Assembly: GCA_003228175.2 (NCBI GenBank)
Contig: QGNQ01000001.1
Coordinates: 83,650 to 147,649 of the forward strand
Origin: Chloroflexota bacterium
GTDB taxonomy: Bacteria > Chloroflexota > Dehalococcoidia > Bin125
DNA: 64,000 nucleotides
Direction of reading: 5' to 3'
The notes under the pieces were generated by a model that did not search any database, was not told the DNA's origin, and saw only the letters and a list, made by a program, of their open reading frames with translations. This document shows positions 16,860-25,313 of this stretch, piece after piece. A program made the position numbers and the translations under genes. Position 1 is the stretch's first letter, and the number at the start of each line of letters is the position of its first letter.

Positions 16860-18094
16860 ATCACACCCTCCGCATGCAGCTGGGCCCGCTCCGACGCTTC
16901 GATCCCCAACAACTCGCCGAAGACGAGATCATTGTCTTGCCCCAGCAGCGGCGTGCCCCGGGCGATCTCCCAATCCGTCTCCGAGAGATGCAGCGGCATC
17001 CCGTCGACGCGGACGGCGCCCATCGCGCCGTGCTGCACGGTGGGCCAGAGTCCCCAGGCGGCCGTGTCCGGGTCCTGCTCGATGCGCTGCTGCGGCGTCT
17101 GCACCCGGGTCGCGGGGACATTGGCCGCCTGCAGGCTGGCAGCCAGCGACGTCGCGTCGTGCTGCCGCGTCCACGTCGCGATCGACGCCTCCAGCGCATC
17201 GAGATCGGCGAGGCGGCCGGCAAGCGTGGCGAGGTTGGAGGTGGCCGCCCAGGGCTCGCTGATCTCGTCAGCGAGCGCGGCCCAGTCGGTGTCGTCCCGA
17301 CAGGCGATCGCGATCCAGCAGTCGTCGCCTTGGGCCGGGAAGATGCCGTGCGGCGCCATCCGGCCGGGCCAGCCGCGATTGCTGTGCGGCATACCCTCCC
17401 GTCGCAGCGGCCGCTCGTTGACCGCGTGGTCGAGTAGCGCGGGCCCATTGAGCGTCGTCGCGGCCTCGACCGTGGAGAGGTCGACCCACTGGCCTTCACC
17501 GCTGCGATTGCGGTGGTGCAGCGCCATCATCGTGGCGATCGCCATGTAGTAGCCGCCCGTGTGGTCCATGTAGGAGTAGCCCCAGCCGGCGGAGGCCTCG
17601 TCGGGCAGGCCCGAGCTGAAGGTCAGTCCCGAGATCGCCTGCACGATGGGCCCCCAGGTCTTGAACGATTCGTAGGGGCCGCTGTGCCCAAAGCCGCAGT
17701 TGGACACGTAGACGATGTCCGGCTTGATCGCGCGCATGTCCTCGTACGAGAAGCCGAGCCGCGCCATCACCCCGGCCGAGAAGTTTTCGGTCACGGCGTC
17801 GGAGATGGCAATGATCTCCCGCAGCAGTTCCCGCCCGCGTTCTGTCCGCAGGTTGAGCGTGACGCCGAGTTTCTCAACGTTGTGATTCTGGAACTGGCCG
17901 CCGAACTCCACCCCGCGTCGTTCGTCGACGTAGGGCGGGCTGCCGCGCAGGATGTCCCAGCGGCCCTCGTTGGTGGGGTCCTCAACGCGGATCACCTGCG
18001 CGCCGAACGCGGCCAGGAAGCGCGTCGCGCCCGCCCCAGCGAGCTGCCCGCTGAAGTCGCAGATGCGGAGGTGCGAGAGGGCCTGAGACGGCAT
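16856..18094 (-). CDS. Class III (CaiB/BaiF) CoA-transferase, first of a pair
   Basis: The frame is open to 18286, but the family start is ATG 18094 (MPSQALSHLRICDFSGQLAG), with GAAGGA upstream, giving 412 residues. It shows the CaiB fold: LAGAGATRFLAAFGAQVIRVED, the NKR-like NVEKLGVTLNL, the VSNCGFGHSGPY loop, and the HTGGYYMAIATMMALHHR segment. The expected catalytic aspartate lies in the SYMDHTGG stretch. Its start codon lies in one arm of a perfect inverted repeat shared with the divergent MFS promoter region. It leads the operon and is probably partner of the downstream paralogue. Substrate unknown; the divergent carrier suggests a small organic acid. Confidence 0.85.
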   Translation of the reverse strand: MPSQALSHLRICDFSGQLAGAGATRFLAAFGAQVIRVEDPTNEGRWDILRGSPPYVDERRGVEFGGQFQNHNVEKLGVTLNLRTERGRELLREIIAISDAVTENFSAGVMARLGFSYEDMRAIKPDIVYVSNCGFGHSGPYESFKTWGPIVQAISGLTFSSGLPDEASAGWGYSYMDHTGGYYMAIATMMALHHRNRSGEGQWVDLSTVEAATTLNGPALLDHAVNERPLRREGMPHSNRGWPGRMAPHGIFPAQGDDCWIAIACRDDTDWAALADEISEPWAATSNLATLAGRLADLDALEASIATWTRQHDATSLAASLQAANVPATRVQTPQQRIEQDPDTAAWGLWPTVQHGAMGAVRVDGMPLHLSETDWEIARGTPLLGQDNDLVFGELLGIEASERAQLHAEGVI

Positions 18095-18121
18095 ACGGGC
18101 GTGTCCTTCAGGCCCGTATGC
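18091..18121. promoter_or_regulatory. Perfect inverted repeat over the CoA-transferase start
   Basis: GCATACGGGC (18091-18100) and GCCCGTATGC (18112-18121) are perfect 10-base arms around an 11-base spacer. The repeat lies between divergent genes. In the minus transcript the start codon sits in one arm and the GAAGGA ribosome binding site in the loop. It fits either a dimeric repressor operator or an RNA hairpin that hides the start codon. Confidence 0.65.
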
Positions 18122-18215
18122 GCGCGTGCTGCGCGCGTGCTGCGCGCGACTAGCGCTCGGGGCCGGGCGGCAGGATAGCGTGCCCGGCTGCCCCGCTCCC
18201 TGGCCGGGACCTCTG

Positions 18216-19595
18216 GTGTCCGACGGCCTCCTGGGGTATGCCGTGCGGGTGCTCCCCCCCACGCTGCGCGCGCGCCTCAGTGTCACCGGGCTGCCGTTCT
18301 ACTACGGCTGGGTCATTGTGGGCGCCGCACTGGCGACCCAGTTCATCGCCATCGGGGCGCAGACGGGGGTGATCGGCGCCTTCACGAAGCCAATGACGGA
18401 GGCGCTGGGCTGGAGCCGCAGCGAGCTCTTCCTGTCGGAATCGATTGCCCAGTTGGTGATGGCGGCGATCGGGATCCGTCTGGGCCCCTACGTCGATCGA
18501 CTGGGGCCGCGTCCGGTGATGCTGGTGGGCATCGTCATTCTGGTGCCCGCCTTGTTGCTGATCAGCCAGGTCACGGAGCTCTGGCAATGGTTGATCCTGC
18601 GCGGCTTCATTCTGGCCGCCGGGGCCGCGTTTCTGGGGCTGTTCGTGGCGTCGGTTGCGGTCTCGAAGTGGTTCGTGACCTTCCGCGGCCGCGCGCTCGG
18701 ATTCGCTTCCATGGGCGTGTCGCTAGCGGGCGTGGTCTGGCCATTGTTGGCGACAGCGTCGATCGATGGGCTGGGCTGGCGCGGCGCCTGGGCGCTGGTC
18801 GCCGGAGTCGCCCTCGTGATGCTGATCCCCGCCTCCCTGCTGATGCGCCGTCAGCCCGAGGATTACGGCCTGCTTCCGGACGGCGGCGCCGCACCGACGC
18901 CGCAGCAACGCGCCGCCGCCGATCTGGATTACCGCGAGTCGATGGACCGACGTGCGGCGGTGCGCACGCGGGCGTTCTATTTGATCACGCTCTCTTTTGG
19001 ACTCTCGATCGTCGGGGTCTTCGGCATCCTCACGCAGGGCATTCCGTTCCTCACCGATAACGGATTCAGCGCTGGCGAGGCCGCCGCGCTCTCCTCCACG
19101 ATGTCGTTCTTCGCGATGGTCACGAAGCCGCCTTGGGGCGCCGCTGCCGACCGCTGGAACCCCAGGGTCCTGGCCGCGGTGGGATTCGTTATCGCCGGGA
19201 CGGGCACGGCGGTGCTTGTGCCCGCCACGCAGAGCGGGTCGCTGCCGCTTGTCGCCTTGGCGATGACCATCGTCGGGATCGGCTGGGGTGGCAATATCCC
19301 AATCCACGAGGTGCTCTGGGCGTCCACGTTCGGGCGCCGGCACCTGGGGGCCGTGCGTGGGCTTGGCTTTCCGTTCGCGGCCGGCATCGCCTCGGTCACA
19401 CCGCTGGGCCTGGCCACCTATTTCGATCAGGTAGGCGACTACGCCGGCGCGTTCTATTTCTGTGCCGGACTCTGGTTCATCGCGTTCTTCTTGATCCTCT
19501 TCCTGCGCCGTCCGCTGCGCCCGTCGGCGCCGCCTGGGACCGATACCGAGGTGAGTGTGGCCGGATCGCACGGCAGTCCGCCGCCTGACGGCTAA
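18216..19595 (+). CDS. MFS transporter (oxalate/formate antiporter-like)
   Basis: Twelve hydrophobic segments are visible in the 459-residue product. The N-terminus has FYYGWVIVGAALATQFIA, typical of the oxalate/formate and monocarboxylate branch of the major facilitator superfamily. The loop after helix 2 reads GPYVDRLGPRPVMLVG, a good motif A, and the second half has a matching WGAAADRWNPRVLAAVG. GTG 18216 was chosen as start; GTG codons at 18243 and 18249 are also possible and there is no strong ribosome binding site. The gene is divergent from the CoA-transferase operon, so it probably imports that pathway's substrate. The closest relative in the window is the MFS gene at 23898. Confidence 0.8.
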   Translation: MSDGLLGYAVRVLPPTLRARLSVTGLPFYYGWVIVGAALATQFIAIGAQTGVIGAFTKPMTEALGWSRSELFLSESIAQLVMAAIGIRLGPYVDRLGPRPVMLVGIVILVPALLLISQVTELWQWLILRGFILAAGAAFLGLFVASVAVSKWFVTFRGRALGFASMGVSLAGVVWPLLATASIDGLGWRGAWALVAGVALVMLIPASLLMRRQPEDYGLLPDGGAAPTPQQRAAADLDYRESMDRRAAVRTRAFYLITLSFGLSIVGVFGILTQGIPFLTDNGFSAGEAAALSSTMSFFAMVTKPPWGAAADRWNPRVLAAVGFVIAGTGTAVLVPATQSGSLPLVALAMTIVGIGWGGNIPIHEVLWASTFGRRHLGAVRGLGFPFAAGIASVTPLGLATYFDQVGDYAGAFYFCAGLWFIAFFLILFLRRPLRPSAPPGTDTEVSVAGSHGSPPPDG

Positions 19596-19706
19596 CCTGC
19601 GCACAAGCGCGGACCTCGCCGACGGGCGGGGCCCGCGAGCGAAACGGGCAATCTCCTGGGCATCGATCTTCCCGTCCTAGCCAGCACAGACGTCGCAGGC
19701 GATCTC

Positions 19707-21353
19707 GTGATCCTCGTGGCTGCCGCCGTGGCCGGGGGCTACTTGGCCGGGCTGGCGCGCCAGCCACTGGTGGTCGGCTACATCATGGGCGGGATGGTGA
19801 TCGGCCCCATCACCGGAATCGTCGAGGAGATTGAGGACGTCAAGTTCATCGGCGAGCTCGGCGTCGCGCTGCTGCTGTTCACGATTGGGCTCGAGTTCCC
19901 GCTGTGACAGTTCCGCGCGCTGGGAGCGAAGCTGGTCGTCGCGGCGGCCGTGCAAATCTGCTTCATCGGCGCGGTGGGATACGCGATCGCCGTTTCGCTC
20001 GGCTTCTCCGCGGCCGCGGCCACGCCGATCGCCGCCGCGGTCGCGCTCTCGTCAACGGTGCTGCTCGTGCGGCTGCTGGGCCAGCAAGGCAATCGTCGCG
20101 ATGCGCACGGGCAGTGGGCGCTGGGCATCGCCCTGGTGCAGGACCTCGTCGCTGTGCCGGTGCTGGTGGTGCTGCCGCAGCTCGGCGACACCACGGGCGC
20201 GGCGCTGGCGGAGGATGTGCTGATCGCCTCCGCCAAGGGCATTGGCATGGTGATCGTGGTGTTGGCCGTTGGGCGCTTCGTGGTGCCCTGGTTCTTAGGC
20301 CAGGCGCTCGCGAATCGCTCGCGGGAGCTGTTCCTCATATCGGTCTTCGCGCTGGCCAGCGGGGTCGCGCTGGGCAGCTTCGCGGCGGGCCTCAGTGTGG
20401 CCTTTGGGGCGTTCTTAGCCGGAATCGTGACGGCACAGTCGATCTACGCGACGCGCGCCTTGCAGGAGGTCGTGCCGCTGCGCGACCTCTTCGCAGCGAC
20501 ATTCTTCGTCAGCATCGGTGTGCTCTTCGATCTCGATGTCGTGGTTGACGAGTGGCGCATCTTCCTCGCCGTGCTGCTCTGGGGCGGGCTGGGCAAGGTC
20601 GCCTTGATCTTCGCGCTGGCGCGTTGGTCCGGCTTCGACGCGAAGCGGTCGTTACGCACGGGTCTGCTGCTGGGCCAGGTAGGCGAGTTCTCCTTTCTCT
20701 TCGCGGAAGCGACGAGCGGCTCCGCGGGAGAGGAGGCGAGCGGCATCTTGATCGCGACCGGCGCGGCCAGTATGGCGATCTCGGCGGCGCTGATTGGGCA
20801 GGCCGACCGGATTGAGCGCGGACTGCTGCGCATCCCCAAGGTGCGGGACTGGTGGACGTTCGAGCCCGTAGCGGAGGTAGAGGGCGAGCGGCGGCAGCAC
20901 ACCGTGATCGCCGGCTTCGGCCATTCCGGGCAGGAGGTCGCCCACGCACTCACGGCGCGCGACTTCTCCTACCTGGTCGTCGATTCGGACCCGGCCTTGC
21001 CCGCGCGAGCGAGGGCGGCGGGTGTGCCCTTCATTTGGGGTGACTTGGCCAACGCCGCCACGATGGATGAGGCGGGACTCGATCACGCGCGCATGCTGCT
21101 GCTGACGATCGCCGACAGCGTGGTCAGCGAGATGATCGTGCGGCAGGCCCGCGCCGATCACCCGCGGCTGCGCATCGTGGCGCGGGCCGACAACCCCGAG
21201 GCCGCCGCGCGCCTGTTGGATGCGGGCGCCAACGCGGTCGTGCAGCCGCTGCTGGAGATCGGGCTGGAGCTGACCTACCAAGCGCTGCACGGCTACGGCG
21301 TGCCCTCGAACGAGATTCGCCAGGCGCAGGCCCGACGGCGCCGGGAGAGCTAG
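19707..21353 (+). pseudogene. Kef-type cation/proton antiporter interrupted by in-frame TGA
   Basis: One frame runs from GTG 19707 to 21353 and encodes a Kef/CPA2 antiporter, but codon 67 is TGA (19905-19907). The break falls in the conserved helix after GLEFPL, before QFRALG; an arginine codon such as CGA is expected there. Downstream the protein is intact: antiporter helices with SLGFSAAAATPIAAAVALSS and LVQDLVAVPVLVVLP, and a C-terminal RCK/TrkA-N domain (HTVIAGFGHSGQEVAHAL) to bind nucleotide. There is no good ATG upstream. The likely cause is one C-to-T change at a CpG, or a base error in the assembly. Without read-through only a useless 66-residue peptide forms. No SECIS-like element was apparent after the TGA. 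Confidence 0.8.
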
Positions 21354-21823
21354 CCCGCTTCGCTCTTGGTGGGACGCCAGTGGTACTCGACATCCGGGGC
21401 GCTCTCCGGCGGCGGGCTGATGCCGTACTTCACCGCCACGAATCCGTGCTTCTCGTAGAACGCGCAGGCCTGCGTGTTCTGCTGATGCGTGTGCAGCGCC
21501 AACTCGTGGGGCGAACGTGCGCGTGCCGTGACCAGCAGCGCCGTCCCGGCGCCCGACCGCTGCACGTCCGGGTGGATGTACAGCCGGTCGATGTAGCTGC
21601 CCTTGAGCGCCATGTAGCCCAGGAGCGCGCCGTCCGCCTCTGCGACGAAGAGGTCATGGGTCGGTGCGATGTGGTCTCGGAAGAACGCGCGTGCGTCGTC
21701 CAAGGTGTGCGCTTGCTCGGTCGGCAAGTAGGGATAGGCGACGCGAGTGGTCGCGTGCCAGAGCCGAACGACGGCGTCGGTCTCGTCGGGCCGCATGGGG
21801 CGAACGGTGATGCGATGTGACAT
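21350..21823 (-). CDS. GNAT family N-acetyltransferase
   Basis: The 157-residue product is a single GNAT domain that transfers an acetyl group from acetyl-CoA. It opens with ITVRPMRPDETDAVVRLW, has the beta4 strand LFVAEADGALLGYMAL, the YIDRLYIHPDVQRSGAG acetyl-CoA loop (Q-R-S-G-A-G) and the C-terminal ACAFYEKHGFVAV. The stop overlaps the stop of the convergent antiporter gene by 4 bases. A 9-base inverted repeat lies 16 bases before its start. The acceptor substrate cannot be predicted. Confidence 0.85.
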   Translation of the reverse strand: MSHRITVRPMRPDETDAVVRLWHATTRVAYPYLPTEQAHTLDDARAFFRDHIAPTHDLFVAEADGALLGYMALKGSYIDRLYIHPDVQRSGAGTALLVTARARSPHELALHTHQQNTQACAFYEKHGFVAVKYGISPPPESAPDVEYHWRPTKSEAG

Positions 21824-21838
21824 GGGGCGTCTTCGTGA

Positions 21839-21870
21839 CGAGGGCGCAGTGGTGAAGAGGGGCGCCCTCG
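21839..21870 (-). promoter_or_regulatory. Inverted repeat before the GNAT gene
   Basis: CGAGGGCGC (21839-21847) and GCGCCCTCG (21862-21870) are perfect 9-base arms around 14 bases. They lie 121 bases after the stop of the upstream MFS gene and 16 before the GNAT start, on the same strand. This may be a terminator for the MFS transcript or an operator for the GNAT gene. No T-run supports termination. Confidence 0.45.
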
Positions 21871-21990
21871 ATCGAACCGGTGCTCAAGGGTGGGACGGTG
21901 AGCGGACGCGACGCCACCGAGGCCGCGCAAGCGGCGAAGAAACCAGCGTCCGAAGCGGTGACGCGCGGGGAATAGGCCAAACGGGACGCG

Positions 21991-23640
21991 TCAGCCATCC
22001 CCTCCCGGCCTGACCCCCACCGCGGGACTTGGGGCGGGAGACGGCAGCGGAGGTTCTTGACCCGGTGGTGCGCTTTCCCGGTCGCCCGGTGGGGCGCCGC
22101 CATCGCCGGCCATCTCGCTTTGTCCGCGCACGGTCACATGGGGCAGCGCCAACGCGACGATCGTGGTCACGACCCCCAGCACCGTCGCGATGATGAAGAT
22201 GTCGGTCGTCGCTCCCGCGAGCGCCTCCCGCGCGGCCGCGACGGCGGCATCGGCGCTTCCGGGAGTTTCGGCTTCGGCGTCCACCCGGAATCGATCGAGC
22301 GCGTCCGGATCGAGCAGGATCTGGGGGCGCTCCGCCAGTCGTTCCGAGCCGGCCACGTCGTTGCTGTTCAGATTCGTGGCGAAGGTGGAGAGGAGGATCG
22401 CGCCGAAGATCGCGATGCCCATCGTGCCGCCGATCTGGCGGAAGAATTGTACCGAGGACGTGCCCACCCCCAGCAACCGATGCGGCAGTGCGTTCTGCAC
22501 GATGATCGAGTGCATCGGCATCGTCGTGCCGGTGCCCAGCCCGATCAGCGCCATGTAGCCACGGGTCAGATTCCTCGAGGAGTCGGCTTCCAGCGTCGAA
22601 AGCAGGTAGATGCCCACGGTCATCACAATCAGTCCGCTGATCGTGGGCATCCGGTAGCGGCCCGTGCGATGGACGACCTGGCCCGCGAAGATTGAGCCGA
22701 TGACGACGCCGCCCATCATCGGCATCATGACGATGCCGGAGTTCGTCGCGGAGGCGCCCTGTGCGCCTTGCAGGAAGAGCGGGATGTACTGCAGGGCGCC
22801 GAACATGGCGAGGCCGGTCATGGCCGTGACGAGGATCGTGACGCCGTAGGCGCGATTGCGGAACAGGCCGAGCGGGAAGATGGGCTCCGGGACGCGACGC
22901 TCGTTCCAGATGAACGCCGTCATCGCCACGGCTGCGATCGCGAAGGAGAGCACGACCGGGAGTTCGCCCCAGCCGTACTCATTGCCGGCCCAGGAGAAGC
23001 CCAGGAGCAGGGGCGTGGCCGCCCCGGCCAGCAGCAGACCGCCTCGCCAGTCCAGCGGAACCGGGCGTCGCAGGCTGCTGTTGGGGATGTATCGCATCGC
23101 GACAGGGAGGGCGATCAGGACGAGCGGAATGTTGATGTAGAAGACCCAGCGCCAGGAGAGATTGTCCGTGATCCCACCGCCGACCAGGGGGCCGATCACG
23201 CTGGCCAGTGCCCACGTGCCGGAGAACAGCCCCATCCAGCGTCCGCGTTCGCGGGGGCTGAAGAGGTCGCCGATCAGCGTGAAGGCCATGGCATTGGTGA
23301 AGCCCGCGCCCAGCCCCTGAACTCCCCGAAACAGAATCAGCTCCGTCATGGAGCCGGCGGCGCCGCTGAGCACGGAGCCGATCAGGAAGACGACGATCCC
23401 GGTGAGCAAGATCGGCTTGCGGCCGCGGATATCGGAGAGCTTGCCGATCACGGGCACGGTGACCGTGGAGGTCAGCATGTAGGCCGTGAAGGGCCAGGCG
23501 AAGAGGTCCAGGCCGCCAAGGTCCGCCACGATGCGTGGCATGGCGACGCCCATGACCGTCTGGTCCAGGGCGGCCAGGAACATAGCCAGCATGAGCGCAC
23601 CCATGATGACGGCCTTCTGCCGAGGGGGCAGGAGCATCAT
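21991..23640 (-). CDS. MFS drug exporter of the DHA2 (14-helix, EmrB/QacA) type
   Basis: The frame is open to 23850, but that extension is Pro/Arg/Ala-rich and not family-like, so ATG 23640 was taken (550 residues); there is no clear ribosome binding site and the start is uncertain. The sequence gives MLAMFLAALDQTVMGVAMP in helix 1, the DHA2 signature, then GKLSDIRGRKPILL as motif A and GPLVGGGITDNLSWRWVFYI as motif C. Fourteen hydrophobic segments are present. A large loop before the last helix and a Pro-rich tail are visible. DHA2 proteins export diverse hydrophobic compounds by proton antiport. It is divergent from the MFS gene at 23898. Substrate unknown. Confidence 0.85.
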   Translation of the reverse strand: MMLLPPRQKAVIMGALMLAMFLAALDQTVMGVAMPRIVADLGGLDLFAWPFTAYMLTSTVTVPVIGKLSDIRGRKPILLTGIVVFLIGSVLSGAAGSMTELILFRGVQGLGAGFTNAMAFTLIGDLFSPRERGRWMGLFSGTWALASVIGPLVGGGITDNLSWRWVFYINIPLVLIALPVAMRYIPNSSLRRPVPLDWRGGLLLAGAATPLLLGFSWAGNEYGWGELPVVLSFAIAAVAMTAFIWNERRVPEPIFPLGLFRNRAYGVTILVTAMTGLAMFGALQYIPLFLQGAQGASATNSGIVMMPMMGGVVIGSIFAGQVVHRTGRYRMPTISGLIVMTVGIYLLSTLEADSSRNLTRGYMALIGLGTGTTMPMHSIIVQNALPHRLLGVGTSSVQFFRQIGGTMGIAIFGAILLSTFATNLNSNDVAGSERLAERPQILLDPDALDRFRVDAEAETPGSADAAVAAAREALAGATTDIFIIATVLGVVTTIVALALPHVTVRGQSEMAGDGGAPPGDRESAPPGQEPPLPSPAPSPAVGVRPGGDG

Positions 23641-23885
23641 TGGGGGCAGTTCGTGCTCGTCCGTGCTCGCTGGCGGATCGAGCGCCGGATCGAGCGGCGG
23701 AGCCGCGGCGACTGCCCTCGGGGCGCTGCCAGTGTGTGCATCACGATGGGCGGATCGGTGTCGGAAGAACTGCGGCACGCGCGCTCCAGCCGCCACTGGG
23801 CGGACCGCGAGCAGGATAGCTGCGCGAGGCCTCGCAGCGTCGTAACGCACGTATCAGGCGCAGGCCGGGCCCGGCCCCGCAGGCC

Positions 23886-23900
23886 TAGACTGGTCCGGTG
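23886..23900 (+). promoter_or_regulatory. Candidate leaderless promoter of the MFS gene
   Basis: TAGACT (23886-23891) fits the TANNNT -10 pattern and is followed after 6 bases by GTG 23898. A transcript starting about 7 bases after the -10 would begin at the start codon, and no ribosome binding site is present. TAGGCT-N6-ATG at 55868 has the same layout. Confidence 0.5.
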
Positions 23901-25238
23901 TCCCGACAAGAACCCGGCGGCTGGAGGAGCGTCTTCCGTGATCAGAACACGGGCGGTGTCTTCTATGGCTGGTGGATGGTCGCCGCCGCCTTCTGCATGC
24001 AAGCGCTCTATGCAGTGCTCGTCTTCCAGTCCTTTGGGGCCTACGTCGCGGTCCTTCGCGACGAATTCGGCTGGAGCAAGACGCTCTTCTCGGCCGCCTT
24101 CGCCATGGCCCGCGTGGAGAGCGGCGCCTTGGGCCCCGTGCAGGGCTGGATGGTCGATCGCTTTGGTCCGCGAGTGGTGATGCGGATCGGGCTGGTGATC
24201 ATGGCGCTGGGCTTCTTCGGTTTCAGCCAGATGAACTCACCCGCCACCTTCCTTTTCACCTTCTTCGTGGTCTCGGTGGGCGCCGGCCTGGCCGGCTTCA
24301 TGACCCTCACGACGGCCGTCGTGAAGTGGTTCGAGCGACGCCGCGGCATGGCGCTGGGCCTGATGTCGACGGGGCTAGCGCTGGGCGGGCTGCTGGTGCC
24401 GGTGATGATCTTCGCGCTGGACGAATTCGGCTGGCGCGACACCGCGATGGCCTCCGGCGTGCTGGTCCTCATCCTGGGCTTCCCGCTCTCCATGGTGATG
24501 CGCCGCGCACCGGAGGAGCACGGCTACCAGGTAGACGGGCGGCGCGAGCCGCCGCGCGCCCACACCACGGACGCGATCCACAGCGGCGATTTCACCGCCC
24601 GCCAGGCGCTGCACACCCGCGCGTTCTGGTACATCGCGCTGGGGCACGCCTCGGCGGTGCTGATCGTTTCGGCGGTGATGGTGCACATGGTCGTCTACAT
24701 CAACGAGGAGTTGGAGTACTCGCTCGGTGTGGCGGGCGCGATGGTGGCGCTGATGACCGCGTTCATGATGCTCGGCCAGGTGGGCGGCGGCATACTGGGC
24801 GATCACATCAACAAGCGTCACCTCGTGGTTGGCTGCATGGGCCTGCACGTCGGGGCGCTGCTGCTGTTGGCCTATGCGACCGCGCTTTGGATGGTGGCGG
24901 TGTTCGCCATTGGGCACGGGCTGGCCTGGGGCACGCGCGGGCCGCAGATGGCGGGCATCCGCGCGGACTACTTTGGTCGCAGCTCGTTCGGCACGATCCT
25001 GGGCTTCTCCTCGCTGATCGTGATGATGGGCATGATCCTGGGCCCGATCACGGCCGGCGTGCTGGCCGACAGCACCGGGAGCTACACCACCGGATTCACG
25101 ATCCTGGCCGGTGCGGCGGCAGTCGGTTCCATCTTCTTCGTCATCGCGCGGCCGCCGGCGCGCCCGAGCCAGGTGGCCGCGGTGGCGGCCGTCGACGCAC
25201 CGCTGGCCGCCGAGCCGGTGCTCGCTCGCGACGCCTGA
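23898..25238 (+). CDS. MFS transporter (monocarboxylate/oxalate-formate branch)
   Basis: The 446-residue product has twelve hydrophobic segments. It starts GGVFYGWWMVAAAFCMQAL, like the carrier at 18216, and has GPVQGWMVDRFGPRVVMRIG in the helix 2-3 loop. It has TTAVVKWFERRRGMALGLMS near helix 5, and GGGILGDHINKRHLV in the second half. This is the monocarboxylate branch of the superfamily. The GTG start has no ribosome binding site and lies directly behind a -10-like TAGACT, which suggests a leaderless message. It is 75 bases upstream of the carboxyltransferase cassette, same strand, and may supply its acid substrate; this is inference. Confidence 0.83.
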   Translation: MSRQEPGGWRSVFRDQNTGGVFYGWWMVAAAFCMQALYAVLVFQSFGAYVAVLRDEFGWSKTLFSAAFAMARVESGALGPVQGWMVDRFGPRVVMRIGLVIMALGFFGFSQMNSPATFLFTFFVVSVGAGLAGFMTLTTAVVKWFERRRGMALGLMSTGLALGGLLVPVMIFALDEFGWRDTAMASGVLVLILGFPLSMVMRRAPEEHGYQVDGRREPPRAHTTDAIHSGDFTARQALHTRAFWYIALGHASAVLIVSAVMVHMVVYINEELEYSLGVAGAMVALMTAFMMLGQVGGGILGDHINKRHLVVGCMGLHVGALLLLAYATALWMVAVFAIGHGLAWGTRGPQMAGIRADYFGRSSFGTILGFSSLIVMMGMILGPITAGVLADSTGSYTTGFTILAGAAAVGSIFFVIARPPARPSQVAAVAAVDAPLAAEPVLARDA

Positions 25239-25313
25239 CCCTTTGCCCGCGCCGCCCGCGGGCGCTATACCGAACCCGCCCCGGTGTTCGTCGCCGCGAC
25301 GATGGAGGACGTG

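Noticed and set aside
18126..18215. Upstream GTG start for the MFS gene at 18216
   Set aside because: The extension is Cys/Arg/Ala-rich, reads the GC repeats next to the inverted repeat, and is not family-like.
19905..19907. TGA as selenocysteine, or TGA reassigned as a sense codon throughout
   Set aside because: The position is expected to be Arg, no SECIS-like element was apparent, and many genes here end in TGA, including those with ATGA overlaps.
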